Source: an uncultured Selenomonadales bacterium (lineage in GTDB: Bacteria > Bacillota > Negativicutes > Selenomonadales > Selenomonadaceae). From it: a DNA stretch of 50,505 nt. This document shows positions 23,771 to 31,884 of this stretch, one piece after another. The notes beneath the pieces were generated by a model, which saw only the letters and a program-made list of their open reading frames with translations, did not search any database and had not been told where the DNA came from. The stretch spans positions 1-50,505 of the forward strand of contig CAMJMR010000014.1 in NCBI GenBank assembly GCA_946407095.1, given 5' to 3'. Numbering within the stretch: the stretch's first letter is position 1; each line of letters begins with the position of its first letter. Both the position numbers and the translations under genes were made by a program.

Positions 23771-24790
23771 CTACGTGTTGTAAGTCATCAGCTCTTCAAG
23801 CCCTTTGGTTTCGTAGGAGGAATTGCCCTTCATTGCGTTGTAAAGCGAATCGCCCGCTATGTAAATGTTGCGGCGTTCCCACTGCGCGTAGAGGACGACG
23901 GTGTCGCCGTTTCCGAAAAGCTGATTGAGTTCGGCTTGCGTGAAGCTTTTGCCGTCGCCGTAGGTCGTGCCGGAGCCGTCGGCTTTTGTGTTCCAACCGA
24001 TAAATAAAAATTCCTCGTTGAAAGTCGAATCGTAATTTTTGAGTTGAATTGTCGCTTTGGTCGGCAACAGCGTATCGGTATTTTCGTTTTCGGTTACCTT
24101 TCGCCGCGTGCCCGATTGATTTTCTTCGTCGAGCAAGGTGCCGCCGTTTGCGTCGAGAACGAGCGTCCTGGCGTTGAAGACAACTGTAGCGTCGGCGGAC
24201 TTGGCCAACATGGCAACGGCCACGACGGGCGCGGCCATAGCGTCATATCCGCCTGGCATGAAGAAATGCCGAATGTCTTCGGTGAGGTGAACGACGTAAT
24301 AAAAAACGTCGCCGTCCTGACAGAGACGGGGCGTCATTGTAATTTCAGAATGGTTTTGACTGAAGTTGTCGACCAAGGTGTAAGCGTAAGTTGCATTGGC
24401 GGCATTTTTCAGAGGAGTGGCGGCACTGTCGGACGACAAATTTTTTCGCGCGTAATCGGCGGCAACGCGGTCGCTTGTCGCGGTGTCGATATCCTTATCG
24501 GGTTCGGGGAGGGCGGAAAATTTATTGTCGACGAGCCTGATGCTTTCTATGCTGTAGTCTGCGAAATTCGTCGTGTCGTTGAGCAAAGTGCTTGCCCCCG
24601 CCAAAGCTGCGGCGTCCGCCGCGTTTTGCAGGCGCGACACGTTCAGATAATACCAGCCGATGTCGAAGCCTACCCCCGCGAGTATGAACAGAATCGGTAT
24701 GAGCAACGCAAGGAACACGGTGGCTTGCCCTCGCCGTCGGAATAAAATCTTTCTTTGCAGAGCGTACGCGGCAGATTCGTTGAATTTCAT
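23771..24790 (-). CDS. TadG-like Flp-pilus protein, N-terminal part (ends at an internal amber codon)
   Basis: The N-terminus is typical of TadE/TadG: a basic stretch, RRRGQATVFLALLIPILFIL as the single membrane helix, then DIGWYYLNVSRLQNAADAAALAGA. From about residue 205 comes an InlB B-repeat (Listeria–Bacteroides) module: LDANGGTLL … FIGWNTKADGSGTTYGDG … VVLYAQWE. Such modules are found in surface and adhesion proteins, and a TadG with one is unusual. The ATG start is chosen because AAGGAAG lies 8 nt before it; an earlier GTG overlaps that site. A promoter TTGAAA–18–TATAAT lies upstream. The product would probably be defective if the stop is real. Confidence 0.8.
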   Translation of the reverse strand: MKFNESAAYALQRKILFRRRGQATVFLALLIPILFILAGVGFDIGWYYLNVSRLQNAADAAALAGASTLLNDTTNFADYSIESIRLVDNKFSALPEPDKDIDTATSDRVAADYARKNLSSDSAATPLKNAANATYAYTLVDNFSQNHSEITMTPRLCQDGDVFYYVVHLTEDIRHFFMPGGYDAMAAPVVAVAMLAKSADATVVFNARTLVLDANGGTLLDEENQSGTRRKVTENENTDTLLPTKATIQLKNYDSTFNEEFLFIGWNTKADGSGTTYGDGKSFTQAELNQLFGNGDTVVLYAQWERRNIYIAGDSLYNAMKGNSSYETKGLEELMTYNT

Positions 24791-24824
24791 AACGGGCACT
24801 TCCTTACTTCAAAATTGCGCCGCC

Positions 24825-24854
24825 ATTATATATCAAAGCGCAAAATTTTTTCAA
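24825..24854 (-). promoter_or_regulatory. Promoter for the tadG-like gene
   Basis: TTGAAA, an 18-nt spacer and TATAAT are seen on the minus strand. The rest of the gap to the MATE gene holds GCAACGTGACGTTGC (24898–24912), a small palindrome similar to one at 49251–49267. Confidence 0.7.
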
Positions 24855-24969
24855 GAAGTATTCGTAAATCTGTATGGAAAAATCATTTCCGCGCGGGGCA
24901 ACGTGACGTTGCATCCTGTTAGCGCGCTCAACCGCTCATAACTTCAGCAAGTCGCCGCGCTCAAATAAT

Positions 24970-26316
24970 TCATTTCCTCGCGGGCTTTAGGCGTTTCATG
25001 TGATAGAAATACGCCGCAACCAATACAATCGCTGTGACGAACCAGCTTATCGGGTAGACTGCCATCAAAGTCGCGTAGGTCGGGATGTTCGCGAACGCCG
25101 TAAAGACCCAAGCCACTCGCACGCCGCACACGCACACCAACGTTATCACGGCGGGCGTCAACGATATGCCGTAGCCGCGCAGGGCTCCCGACAAACCTTC
25201 CATTACGACGTTCACCAGTTCGGGCGCAACGATATACCACAGCCGAATCACGCCAAGCCGTATGACTTCGGGGTCGCGGTTGAACAGGCTCAAGACTTCC
25301 TCGGCGAAGAACAGAATCACGAAGCAAAGCGTCTGCATGAAAATCGCGCTCAAGCCCATTGATACCCACGTCACGCGCTTGCAACGCGGCAAATTCCCCG
25401 CGCCGTAATTTTGTCCGACGAAAGTCGTCGCCGCCTGCCCGAAGCCGTTCACCACGCAGAAAACGTTTATTTCAATCGTGAACGCCGCCGCCGAGCCCGC
25501 CATTGCGTCCGCGCCCAAAGAATTTATCGCCGCTTGAATCAGCAAGTTCGACAACGAAAAGACCATGCCTTGGACGCCCGCCGGCAAGCCGATTCGGACA
25601 ATCTCGAACAGCTCCTCCTTGTCGACGTGCAACGCGTTGAAGTTCAGCTTTATGACACCATCGGCCTTCAGCAGGGCGCGGAACAGGATTGTCGCGCTGA
25701 CGACGTTGGCAAGCACGGTGGCCGCCGCCACGCCCGCGATTCCCCAACCGAATTGCAGGACAAACAGCAAGTTCAGCACGATGTTGACGCCGCTGGCGAT
25801 TGCCAATGCGATTAGCGGCGTGCGCGTGTCGCCTTTGCTACGGAATATCGCCGCCTGGAAGTTGTAAAGGCTCATGGCGGGCAGGCCGAGCAAAAATATT
25901 CGCAAGTAGGTTTCCGCCATTGCCACGACGCTTTTGGGCACCTCAAGCAAATAAAAAATCGGCGCGACCAAAAATTCTCCGACCGCGCAGAAAAAAAATC
26001 CCGCCGCCGCCGCCAACACGAATGACGTGCTGACTGCCGCGTGTGCGCGGTCAAGTCGTTTCGCACCGATGTTTTGCGCTATGACGACGTTCGCGCCGAG
26101 GCTCAAGCCCATAAGCAGGCTGACAATCAATCCGACCATTGAAATGTTGTTGCCGACCGCCGCCATTGCGTGCTTGCCGACGAATTTGCCCAGCGTCACG
26201 ACGTCCGCCGCATTCAAAAGCTGTTGCATGACGCCCGTCAACGCCAACGGCAGCGCGAACAAAATTATCTTGTCCCATAGTGAGCCGTGAAGCATGTCGA
26301 TATCGCGCGTGTTCAA
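24970..26316 (-). CDS. MATE family multidrug/cation efflux transporter
   Basis: The protein has 448 residues and 12 predicted membrane segments in two homologous halves, the usual MATE size. The N-terminal WDKIILFALPLALTGVMQQL, the repeated Gly/Ala-rich VGxN and GQNxGAxxxxR signatures (AQNIGAKRLDRA; GQNYGAGNLPRC), and the AIFRSKGDTRTPL loop are characteristic. MATE pumps export cationic compounds using Na+ or H+ gradients; the substrate here is unknown. The start is TTG with GGAGG 7–8 nt upstream; a promoter TTGCGA–17–TATATT precedes it. It is transcribed towards the tadG-like gene, which has its own promoter. Confidence 0.92.
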   Translation of the reverse strand: MNTRDIDMLHGSLWDKIILFALPLALTGVMQQLLNAADVVTLGKFVGKHAMAAVGNNISMVGLIVSLLMGLSLGANVVIAQNIGAKRLDRAHAAVSTSFVLAAAAGFFFCAVGEFLVAPIFYLLEVPKSVVAMAETYLRIFLLGLPAMSLYNFQAAIFRSKGDTRTPLIALAIASGVNIVLNLLFVLQFGWGIAGVAAATVLANVVSATILFRALLKADGVIKLNFNALHVDKEELFEIVRIGLPAGVQGMVFSLSNLLIQAAINSLGADAMAGSAAAFTIEINVFCVVNGFGQAATTFVGQNYGAGNLPRCKRVTWVSMGLSAIFMQTLCFVILFFAEEVLSLFNRDPEVIRLGVIRLWYIVAPELVNVVMEGLSGALRGYGISLTPAVITLVCVCGVRVAWVFTAFANIPTYATLMAVYPISWFVTAIVLVAAYFYHMKRLKPARK

Positions 26317-26347
26317 AAAAATTCCTCCGAGCCAAAAATTTTTTCAA

Positions 26348-26376
26348 AATATAGCAGACGCCGCCTCAAATCGCAA
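26348..26376 (-). promoter_or_regulatory. Promoter for the MATE gene
   Basis: TTGCGA, a 17-nt spacer and TATATT on the minus strand, about 32 nt before the TTG start. Confidence 0.6.
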
Positions 26377-26406
26377 ATAAAAATTCCTCGGCCGCGCAGG
26401 TTATGA

Positions 26407-26412
26407 TATAAT
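26407..26412 (+). promoter_or_regulatory. -10 box (TATAAT) for the prepilin peptidase gene
   Basis: A perfect TATAAT lies 37 nt before the ATG; the -35 region (TTCCTC at 17 nt) is weak. Confidence 0.5.
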
Positions 26413-26449
26413 CGAAAACCTAAAGCCAAACGACTTGGAGCTGATTGAA

Positions 26450-27052
26450 ATGGATTTTGTTTTGAGCTTGGCGGCGGCGGCGGTGCTGACCTGCGCGGGC
26501 AACGTGTGGATTAACAAACTTTATCGGAAGAGCAAAGATTTGTCCTTCCCGAAAAAAATTTCGGAGCGCGCGAAGTTCCGCCTGCCGATTTTATTCGTCA
26601 CGCTGACGATTTCGTTTTACGCGGCGAACAACGACTTGTGGCTGATTGCGGCGTTCTTCCTGCTCTTGCTGATGACGGTGACGGATTTTGAACAGTACAT
26701 GCTTTTCGACGCGATGACGTTGCCCTTGGCGATAATCGGCTTGGCAAGAATTTTTTGGCTCGGCTTGAACTTTTGGGACGGCGCGATAACGGCGATTTTG
26801 GGCGGTAGCATTTTCGTATTGCTGGCGTTGATTTTCAAGGGCGGCATAGGCGGCGGCGATGTGAAATTAGTCGCGGCATTGGGCTTGTGGCTGGGCGGCG
26901 CGGGTCTTTTGAACGTCGTGCTGGTCGGCAGCATCTTGGGCGGAATAACGGCGGTGTTCATGATTCTGTTCAAACATAAGACGCGGCGCAGTTACTTTGC
27001 ATACGGTCCCTACTTCACGCTGACGGCGATTTATTTTTTGCTTACAGCGTAA
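26450..27052 (+). CDS. Prepilin peptidase (A24 family, TadV/CpaA-like)
   Basis: This 200-residue membrane protein has about six helices. Its two catalytic aspartates are in the A24 pattern: TDFEQYMLFD after the third helix and GGGDVKL (GxGD motif) later. It cleaves the leader of type IV/Flp prepilins at the inner membrane. It lacks the N-terminal zinc/methylase domain of PilD, as CpaA/TadV-type enzymes do. The start is the ATG with TTGGAG 9 nt upstream; a TTG 15 nt earlier lies within that site. A TadG-like gene is 1.7 kb away on the other strand, so both may serve a Flp/Tad pilus whose other genes are elsewhere. Confidence 0.9.
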   Translation: MDFVLSLAAAAVLTCAGNVWINKLYRKSKDLSFPKKISERAKFRLPILFVTLTISFYAANNDLWLIAAFFLLLLMTVTDFEQYMLFDAMTLPLAIIGLARIFWLGLNFWDGAITAILGGSIFVLLALIFKGGIGGGDVKLVAALGLWLGGAGLLNVVLVGSILGGITAVFMILFKHKTRRSYFAYGPYFTLTAIYFLLTA

Positions 27053-27065
27053 GACGCCATTAAAA

Positions 27066-27226
27066 GGCCGCCCATGGATGGGCGGCCGTCGCCGACGCTT
27101 TTGCGTGATGCAAAAACCGTCGGCGCAATCACGCTGAAATTATCGGACGGTGCGGGTTGCGACCCTTCGCCCCTGCGAGGGGCCTTTTTCTTTGCTACTT
27201 TCTTTTGGGCAAGCAAAAGAAAGTAG
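27066..27226 (-). repeat. Three-hairpin dispersed element, copy E
   Basis: On the minus strand: CTACTTTCTTTTG hairpin with loop CTTGCC, then CCCCT–CGC–AGGGG, then GGGT–CGCA–ACCC, the GCCGACG hairpin with loop ATCAC, and GGCCGCCC–ATCCAT–GGGCGGCC followed by TTTTAA. It is very close to copy A. It lies between two plus-strand genes, antisense to them. The rest of the gap (27227–27325) shows no gene. Confidence 0.88.
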
Positions 27227-27325
27227 TTAATAAGTATAAAAGCCATTGAACCGCCGAATCAAAACTAACACCCCGCCCCCGCCAACTTGCCAACGTTCAG
27301 CGTTCAACGATATTTTTTCGGGCGG

Positions 27326-27352
27326 CAGGAAATTTAATCGTCAAGCCGAAAT
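27326..27352 (+). promoter_or_regulatory. Box shared by both chemoreceptor genes
   Basis: CAGGAAA, TAA and AAGCCGAAAT lie in the same order and at the same distance (44–45 nt from the GCCGAAA word to the ATG) before both receptor genes. GCCGAAAT resembles the -10 of flagellar sigma-28 promoters (GCCGATAA), but the -35 does not fit well. Confidence 0.4.
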
Positions 27353-27388
27353 TCCACAGAAATCATAAAAAACTGTGAGGGATGAGGG

Positions 27389-29362
27389 ATGAAACTCAAA
27401 CAAAAATTTATGGCATTGGCGTGCATGATGGCTGCGGCAATCGCGGCGGTCTGCGCCATAAGCTACTACTTTTCCAGTGCCGAACTCCAAAAGAGCGTCG
27501 ACAGCGAATTGCGCATGACGGTCGCGCGCGAGGCCACGCAACTCAACGGTTGGCTGGATGCAAAGAAAACTTTCGGCGAAAGTGAAGCGAACTTATTGTC
27601 AAGCATGAGCGGCAACCCTGCCTTGCTCAAGACGCGCGAAATTTTAGGTTCCGCCACGTCCGACGGCGAAGTCCTCGAAATGACGATGGGCTTGGAGGAC
27701 GGCTACTTCTACTGCTACAACGCCGGCAACTTGACGGGCAAAGTCGACCCGCGCGGGCGTCTCTGGTATCAAACCGCGCAGTCGACGGGCAAAGCCACTT
27801 TCACCGCGCCCTACGTCGATGTCAACGTCGGCAAGCTGATTATATCGGTCGGCGCGCCCATTAAGGCTGCCAACGGTCAATTTATCGGCGCGGCGTGCTT
27901 GGACATTTCGCTTGACACTTTGACAAAGCAGGCGTCGCAAATCAAGTATCACGGCTTCGGCTCCGGCATTATCGTCGAGCCCAACGGCAATATCTTGGCT
28001 ACCGCAGAACTGGGCGAGCCCAACAAGAGCTTCAAAGAAATTGACGGCATAGGCGCGAAATTCGACGCGATGGTTAGCAAGGGCAACGGCTACTTTGAAG
28101 TCGAGATAAACGGCGAGGATATGGTTTGCTCCTATGCCACCGTGCCCGATACCGGTTGGCTCATCTGCGTGGCCGCGCCCGCCGATAAAGTTTTCGAGCC
28201 GTTGCAGACTTTGCGCAGAATGTTCGCGGGCTTTATAATTTTCGGCTTGCTGTTGGCGTTCGGCATTTGCTTGACGTTCGCGGGCAAAATCACGACGCCC
28301 GTCGCCAAACTTGAAAATTACGCCGTTCAGCTTGCCAACGGCAACTTGAAGATGACAGACCTGCCCGTTGACTCCGCTGACGAAATCGGCGCGCTTACCA
28401 ACGAATTCAACATCATGAAGACCAGCTTGCAAAAACTTATATCGAAGATGTCGACGAATTCCGAGCAAGTCGCCGCCGCCTCCCAACAGCTGACGGCAAG
28501 CTCACAATCTTCCGCCGATGCCTCCGTGCACGTCGCCGAGGTCGTCAATGAAATTTCCGACGCCGTCAACAGCCAAATGTCCAACATCAACGACGCCAAG
28601 GCGAACATTGACGCAATCTTCACTGATATCAAAGGCGTCGAGGAAAAATCGCGCACCGTCGCCAATACTTCCAATCAAACGTCGCAGGCCGCGCAGAAGG
28701 GCTCCGAGCTAATGACAAACGCCGTCGACAGCATGGGACGTATCGAACGCTCCGTTATGGCTTCGGCCGACGTCGTCAAGAAGTTGGGCGAGAACAGCCG
28801 CCAAATCGGACAAATCGTCGAGGCTATCAGCGCCATTTCCGAGCAGACGAACTTGTTGGCACTCAACGCCGCAATCGAGGCCGCCCGCGCCGGTGAACAC
28901 GGCAAAGGCTTTGCGGTCGTCGCAGAGGAAGTTCGCAAGCTTGCCGCCCAATCGCAAGAGTCCGCCGAGCAAATCAAAGTCCGTATCGATTCGATTCAGC
29001 AAGACACCGAAGAGGCGGTCGAGGCAATGCAGACCGGTACCGACGAAGTCAAACAGGGCACGGGCGCGATTCGCGATGTCGGCGAGCAATTCGGGCAAAT
29101 CCTTTCAATGGTCAACGGCATCAAGACTCAAATGGACGAAATCAATTCCGCCGTGCAGACCGTCGCCAAGGAGGCCGCCACTATCGTCAAGATGGTTGAT
29201 TCAATCGACGAGATAAGCAAGAAGACTTCGGACAACATGCACACCATTTCCTCCGCCACCGAGGAACAATCCGCCTCCAACGAGGAAATTGCCGCTGCCA
29301 GCCAAGCCCTTTCCAACATGGCGTCCGATATGCAAGATGCCGTCGGGCAATTCAAGTTCTGA
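27389..29362 (+). CDS. Methyl-accepting chemotaxis protein (dCACHE–HAMP–MCP signal)
   Basis: An N-terminal helix (about 7–27) is followed by a periplasmic ~240-residue double-CACHE sensor, a second helix (about 275–297), HAMP (to ~350) and a long coiled-coil signalling domain. The hairpin tip carries the highly conserved [20 protein letters not shown] core. It senses a small ligand outside and controls CheA/CheW; the ligand is unknown. The ribosome site is a weak GAGGG next to the ATG. A close paralogue lies at 41901–43871: the signalling domains are nearly identical even in DNA, while the sensor domains differ more. A strong bidirectional terminator follows. Confidence 0.95.
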   Translation: MKLKQKFMALACMMAAAIAAVCAISYYFSSAELQKSVDSELRMTVAREATQLNGWLDAKKTFGESEANLLSSMSGNPALLKTREILGSATSDGEVLEMTMGLEDGYFYCYNAGNLTGKVDPRGRLWYQTAQSTGKATFTAPYVDVNVGKLIISVGAPIKAANGQFIGAACLDISLDTLTKQASQIKYHGFGSGIIVEPNGNILATAELGEPNKSFKEIDGIGAKFDAMVSKGNGYFEVEINGEDMVCSYATVPDTGWLICVAAPADKVFEPLQTLRRMFAGFIIFGLLLAFGICLTFAGKITTPVAKLENYAVQLANGNLKMTDLPVDSADEIGALTNEFNIMKTSLQKLISKMSTNSEQVAAASQQLTASSQSSADASVHVAEVVNEISDAVNSQMSNINDAKANIDAIFTDIKGVEEKSRTVANTSNQTSQAAQKGSELMTNAVDSMGRIERSVMASADVVKKLGENSRQIGQIVEAISAISEQTNLLALNAAIEAARAGEHGKGFAVVAEEVRKLAAQSQESAEQIKVRIDSIQQDTEEAVEAMQTGTDEVKQGTGAIRDVGEQFGQILSMVNGIKTQMDEINSAVQTVAKEAATIVKMVDSIDEISKKTSDNMHTISSATEEQSASNEEIAAASQALSNMASDMQDAVGQFKF

Positions 29363-29383
29363 TATATCGATTGAAAAAAAATT

Positions 29384-29412
29384 ATCCCCTCCGTATTGGA
29401 GGGGATTTTTTA
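29384..29412 (+). terminator. Bidirectional intrinsic terminator
   Basis: The stem ATCCCCTCC/GGAGGGGAT has loop GTATT, T6 on the plus side and a long A-run on the other. It separates the receptor gene from convergent sucD. Confidence 0.9.
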
Positions 29413-29427
29413 TCGGGAAAAATTTTT

Positions 29428-30330
29428 TCAGCAGGTGTGACAGACTTCGTAAAGACCTCTGCGCTTTAGGGTTTCGACGACGGTATCGCCGATGTGAGCG
29501 ACGGTGTCCGCCACTTCAATGCCGACCGCGTTCAGAGCTTTGATTTTGTCGGCCGCCGTGCCCTTGCCGCCGCTGATAATCGCGCCCGCGTGTCCCATGC
29601 GTTTGCCGGGAGGAGCTTGTCTGCCCGCAATGAAGGCCGTCACGGGCTTATCGTGCATGTTCTCGGCTATCCAACGCGCCGCATCCTCCTCGGCATTGCC
29701 GCCGATTTCGCCAATCATGAGCACCGCCTTGGTGTCGTCGTCATCTTTGAACAGCTGAAGGATGTCGATGAAGTCAGAGCCTTTGACGGGGTCGCCGCCT
29801 ATGCCGACCGAAGTCGTTATGCCGATGCCCGCGTTCATGAGTTGGAATGCCGCCTCGTAAGTCAAAGTTCCCGACCTCGACACCAAACCGACGTGCCCGC
29901 GCTTCTGGACGTTGGCGGGGATGATTCCAAGTTTCGCCTCGCCCGTCGTCATGATGCCGGGGCAATTCGGTCCGATAAGGCGCGTCTTTTTGCCCTCCAT
30001 GTAGCGGCGGACTTTCACCATATCCAAAACGGGAATGTGCTCGGTAATGCAGACGACCAAATCAAGTTCGGCGTCAATCGCCTCAAGAATCGAATCGGCT
30101 GCGAACGGCGCGGGGACGTAGATAACAGACGCCGTCGCGCCCGTAGCTTTGACTGCATCCTCGACGGTGTTGAAGACGGGCAAACCTTCGACGAATTGTC
30201 CTGCCTTGCCGGGCGTCACGCCGCCGACGATTTGCGTGCCGTAAGCAAGCATTTGTTTCGTGTGGAAAGTCGCCGCCTTGCCCGTGATGCCTTGAACGAT
30301 AACTTTCGTGTTCCTGTCGACTAAAATCAC
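29428..30330 (-). CDS. sucD: Succinyl-CoA ligase (ADP/GDP-forming) alpha subunit
   Basis: The 300-residue protein has an N-terminal CoA-binding Rossmann domain ([13 protein letters not shown] … GGVTPGKAG), the [19 protein letters not shown] motif and the C-terminal ligase domain. The phosphorylated histidine lies in [16 protein letters not shown]. With the beta subunit it interconverts succinyl-CoA and succinate with nucleotide phosphorylation. The beta subunit gene (sucC), usually adjacent, is not in this window. The start is GTG with AAGGAG 8 nt upstream. It ends the operon that starts with ppx. Confidence 0.93.
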   Translation of the reverse strand: MILVDRNTKVIVQGITGKAATFHTKQMLAYGTQIVGGVTPGKAGQFVEGLPVFNTVEDAVKATGATASVIYVPAPFAADSILEAIDAELDLVVCITEHIPVLDMVKVRRYMEGKKTRLIGPNCPGIMTTGEAKLGIIPANVQKRGHVGLVSRSGTLTYEAAFQLMNAGIGITTSVGIGGDPVKGSDFIDILQLFKDDDDTKAVLMIGEIGGNAEEDAARWIAENMHDKPVTAFIAGRQAPPGKRMGHAGAIISGGKGTAADKIKALNAVGIEVADTVAHIGDTVVETLKRRGLYEVCHTC

Positions 30331-30360
30331 GCTATCCTCTCCTTATTTGAAATTCACGGC

Positions 30361-30615
30361 TCATCTGTGTTTGGTTGCCGAAATGAATTTTGATATCTTC
30401 TTAAGGACTTGTTCGGGCTTCATATGCAAAAACCTCGCCGCATAATCAATGGCGTGAATGGTCATCATCGTCACTTCGACGGGGTCGCCCTGCACAATGC
30501 CTTCCGCGCAGGTGTCGCCGTCGGGTTGCGCCTCCGTCCAGATAATCATGCCGGGGCTGCGCTCGTCGTTAAGCAATTTTTGTACTTGTTGCTTTTCGGC
30601 AGGTGTCAGATCCAT
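30361..30615 (-). CDS. Small conserved-looking protein, unknown function (84 aa)
   Basis: This soluble acidic protein has a strong ribosome site (AAGGAGG, 7 nt). It contains two helix-rich halves around GDPVEVTMMTIHAIDYAARF and ends with a basic KKISKFISATKHR tail. It lies 24 nt after ppx and 30 nt before sucD, on the same strand. I do not recognise the family. The context, between a phosphatase of the Ppx/GppA type and succinyl-CoA ligase, gives no clear function. Confidence 0.7.
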   Translation of the reverse strand: MDLTPAEKQQVQKLLNDERSPGMIIWTEAQPDGDTCAEGIVQGDPVEVTMMTIHAIDYAARFLHMKPEQVLKKISKFISATKHR

Positions 30616-30639
30616 TTTGTCGCCTCCTTAGCGCGGATT

Positions 30640-31560
30640 TCAAAAGTAGTCTTTGTCGATGATTTTGTCGTAAATGTAGCCCTCGCGGACGCCCGAATCG
30701 CTGTAGAGGATGTTCAAGCTGCCGAAGCGTCTCGCCAACACGTCTGCGATAATCAAACCGGGCATGAATGTATGCATTCGTTCAGGGACGGTCTTCATGA
30801 GCAGAATTTTATCGGGGACAATCAGCTCGTGGTCGCGGCGGAAGCGGTGCAAGATGTCTTGAATGCGGCGGACTTCCATGCGCATATTCTGCCGCGTCAT
30901 ACCGTACATTGCGTTGTAAAGAGCCATTGCTCCCTTGAACGTGCCGCCTATCCCGCAAATCTGCGCGTGGCTCACGGCTTGGAACTCTTTGACTGCGCTG
31001 ACGGTCGCCTCGGCCTCGGCGTACATTTCCGCGATTTCAACCGCGCTCGGCAGGATGTGTACGCCCGTGTAGCGCGTGTGGAAGCTCAAGCTACCGATTG
31101 GCAAGCTGGCCTTGACTTGAATCTCGCGGTCTTTGAAGTAGACGATTTCGGTGGAGCCGCCGCCTATGTCAATCAGCAAGCCCTTTTCGTCGATAAGGTC
31201 GTGCGTCGCGCCGATGAAGTCGTAAGTGGCCTCGTCGTCGCCGCTCATCAGCATGATATTTATTCCCGTGCGGTAGGAAATTTCGTCGACGGCCTGCGAA
31301 CCGTTTACGGCATTGCGGAGGGCGGCCGTCGTGAAGGCGGTCACCTGCGTTATCCCGAAGTCGTCAAGGAAGTGGCGGTATTCGCCGATAATCTCGACGA
31401 CTTTGTCAATGCCCTGCCTTTGCATGACGCCGTCGCGCACGTAGGACGCAAGCCCGACGGTATGTTTCCTTTTCATGAGCATTTCGACTCGGTCGCCGTC
31501 TATGTCGTATACTGCCATGCGTATCGTGTTTGAGCCCACGTCAATCATTGCGTAGAGCAT
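30640..31560 (-). CDS. Ppx/GppA family exopolyphosphatase / pppGpp phosphatase
   Basis: The protein has the ASKHA (actin-like ATPase) fold with typical motifs: IDVGSNTIRMAVYDID at the N-terminus, then TTAALRNAVN, GLLIDIGGGSTEIVYF and GIGGTFKGA. At 306 residues it matches the short, HD-less Ppx/GppA proteins of Gram-positives. It is expected to hydrolyse polyphosphate or pppGpp; the two roles cannot be told apart by sequence. The ATG start is favoured by AAGGAGG 8 nt upstream; a GTG 9 nt earlier overlaps that site. A RelA/SpoT gene lies nearby (34–36 kb), so a link to the stringent response is plausible. Confidence 0.9.
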   Translation of the reverse strand: MLYAMIDVGSNTIRMAVYDIDGDRVEMLMKRKHTVGLASYVRDGVMQRQGIDKVVEIIGEYRHFLDDFGITQVTAFTTAALRNAVNGSQAVDEISYRTGINIMLMSGDDEATYDFIGATHDLIDEKGLLIDIGGGSTEIVYFKDREIQVKASLPIGSLSFHTRYTGVHILPSAVEIAEMYAEAEATVSAVKEFQAVSHAQICGIGGTFKGAMALYNAMYGMTRQNMRMEVRRIQDILHRFRRDHELIVPDKILLMKTVPERMHTFMPGLIIADVLARRFGSLNILYSDSGVREGYIYDKIIDKDYF

Positions 31561-31622
31561 TGCGCCCACCTCCTTGCCGCAAAATTATTCGGCGTCCGCG
31601 CAGATTAACCTGCATGATTCAT

Positions 31623-31648
31623 ACTTTCTTGCCCGCACTCAAGAAAGT
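31623..31648 (+). repeat. Isolated hairpin related to hairpin 1 of the dispersed element
   Basis: ACTTTCTTG and CAAGAAAGT pair, followed by TATCAAAGAAAG as after hairpin 1 of full copies. It is a partial copy just upstream of copy F. Confidence 0.55.
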
Positions 31649-31718
31649 TATCAAAGAAAGTTTTTCGGCGGAGGCGCGTCCCTTCGATTCAGCTAATTTC
31701 AATTTTTATATTTAAGAT

Positions 31719-31870
31719 CTACTTTTTCTTTGCACGCCCAAAGAAAAAGTAGCAAAAAGAAAAGGCGTTCATACCGACCACCGCCGCAATGTCCGCGCTA
31801 TCCGAAGCCGAGTGTGCCGGCAAAGAAACATCCTTGTTTCTGTTGCCGGCGGCCGTCATCCATGACGGCC
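31719..31870 (+). repeat. Three-hairpin dispersed element, copy F
   Basis: Hairpin 1 is CTACTTTTTCTTTG with loop CACGCC. Hairpin 2 is GCCGGCAA with inner pairs AGAAAC/GTTTCT (copy C has AAAAAC/GTTTTT). Hairpin 3 is GGCCGTC–ATCCAT–GACGGCC (copy C has GGCCGCC/GGCGGCC). It sits between comEB and ppx, antisense to both, in a 324-nt gap with no other gene. Confidence 0.87.
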
Positions 31871-31884
31871 TCTTTATTACGTTG

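Noticed and set aside
26435-26449. TTG start 15 nt upstream for the prepilin peptidase
   Set aside because: That TTG is part of the TTGGAG ribosome site for the ATG at 26450.
29428-30330. sucD as the start of an oxidative TCA operon
   Set aside because: No sucC, sucAB or other cycle gene is present in the window; the neighbours are unrelated.
2836-31870. Dispersed hairpin elements as a CRISPR array or plain terminators
   Set aside because: Copies are kilobases apart and about 150–210 nt long without spacers; T-runs are missing in several copies, so simple termination does not explain the conserved first two hairpins.
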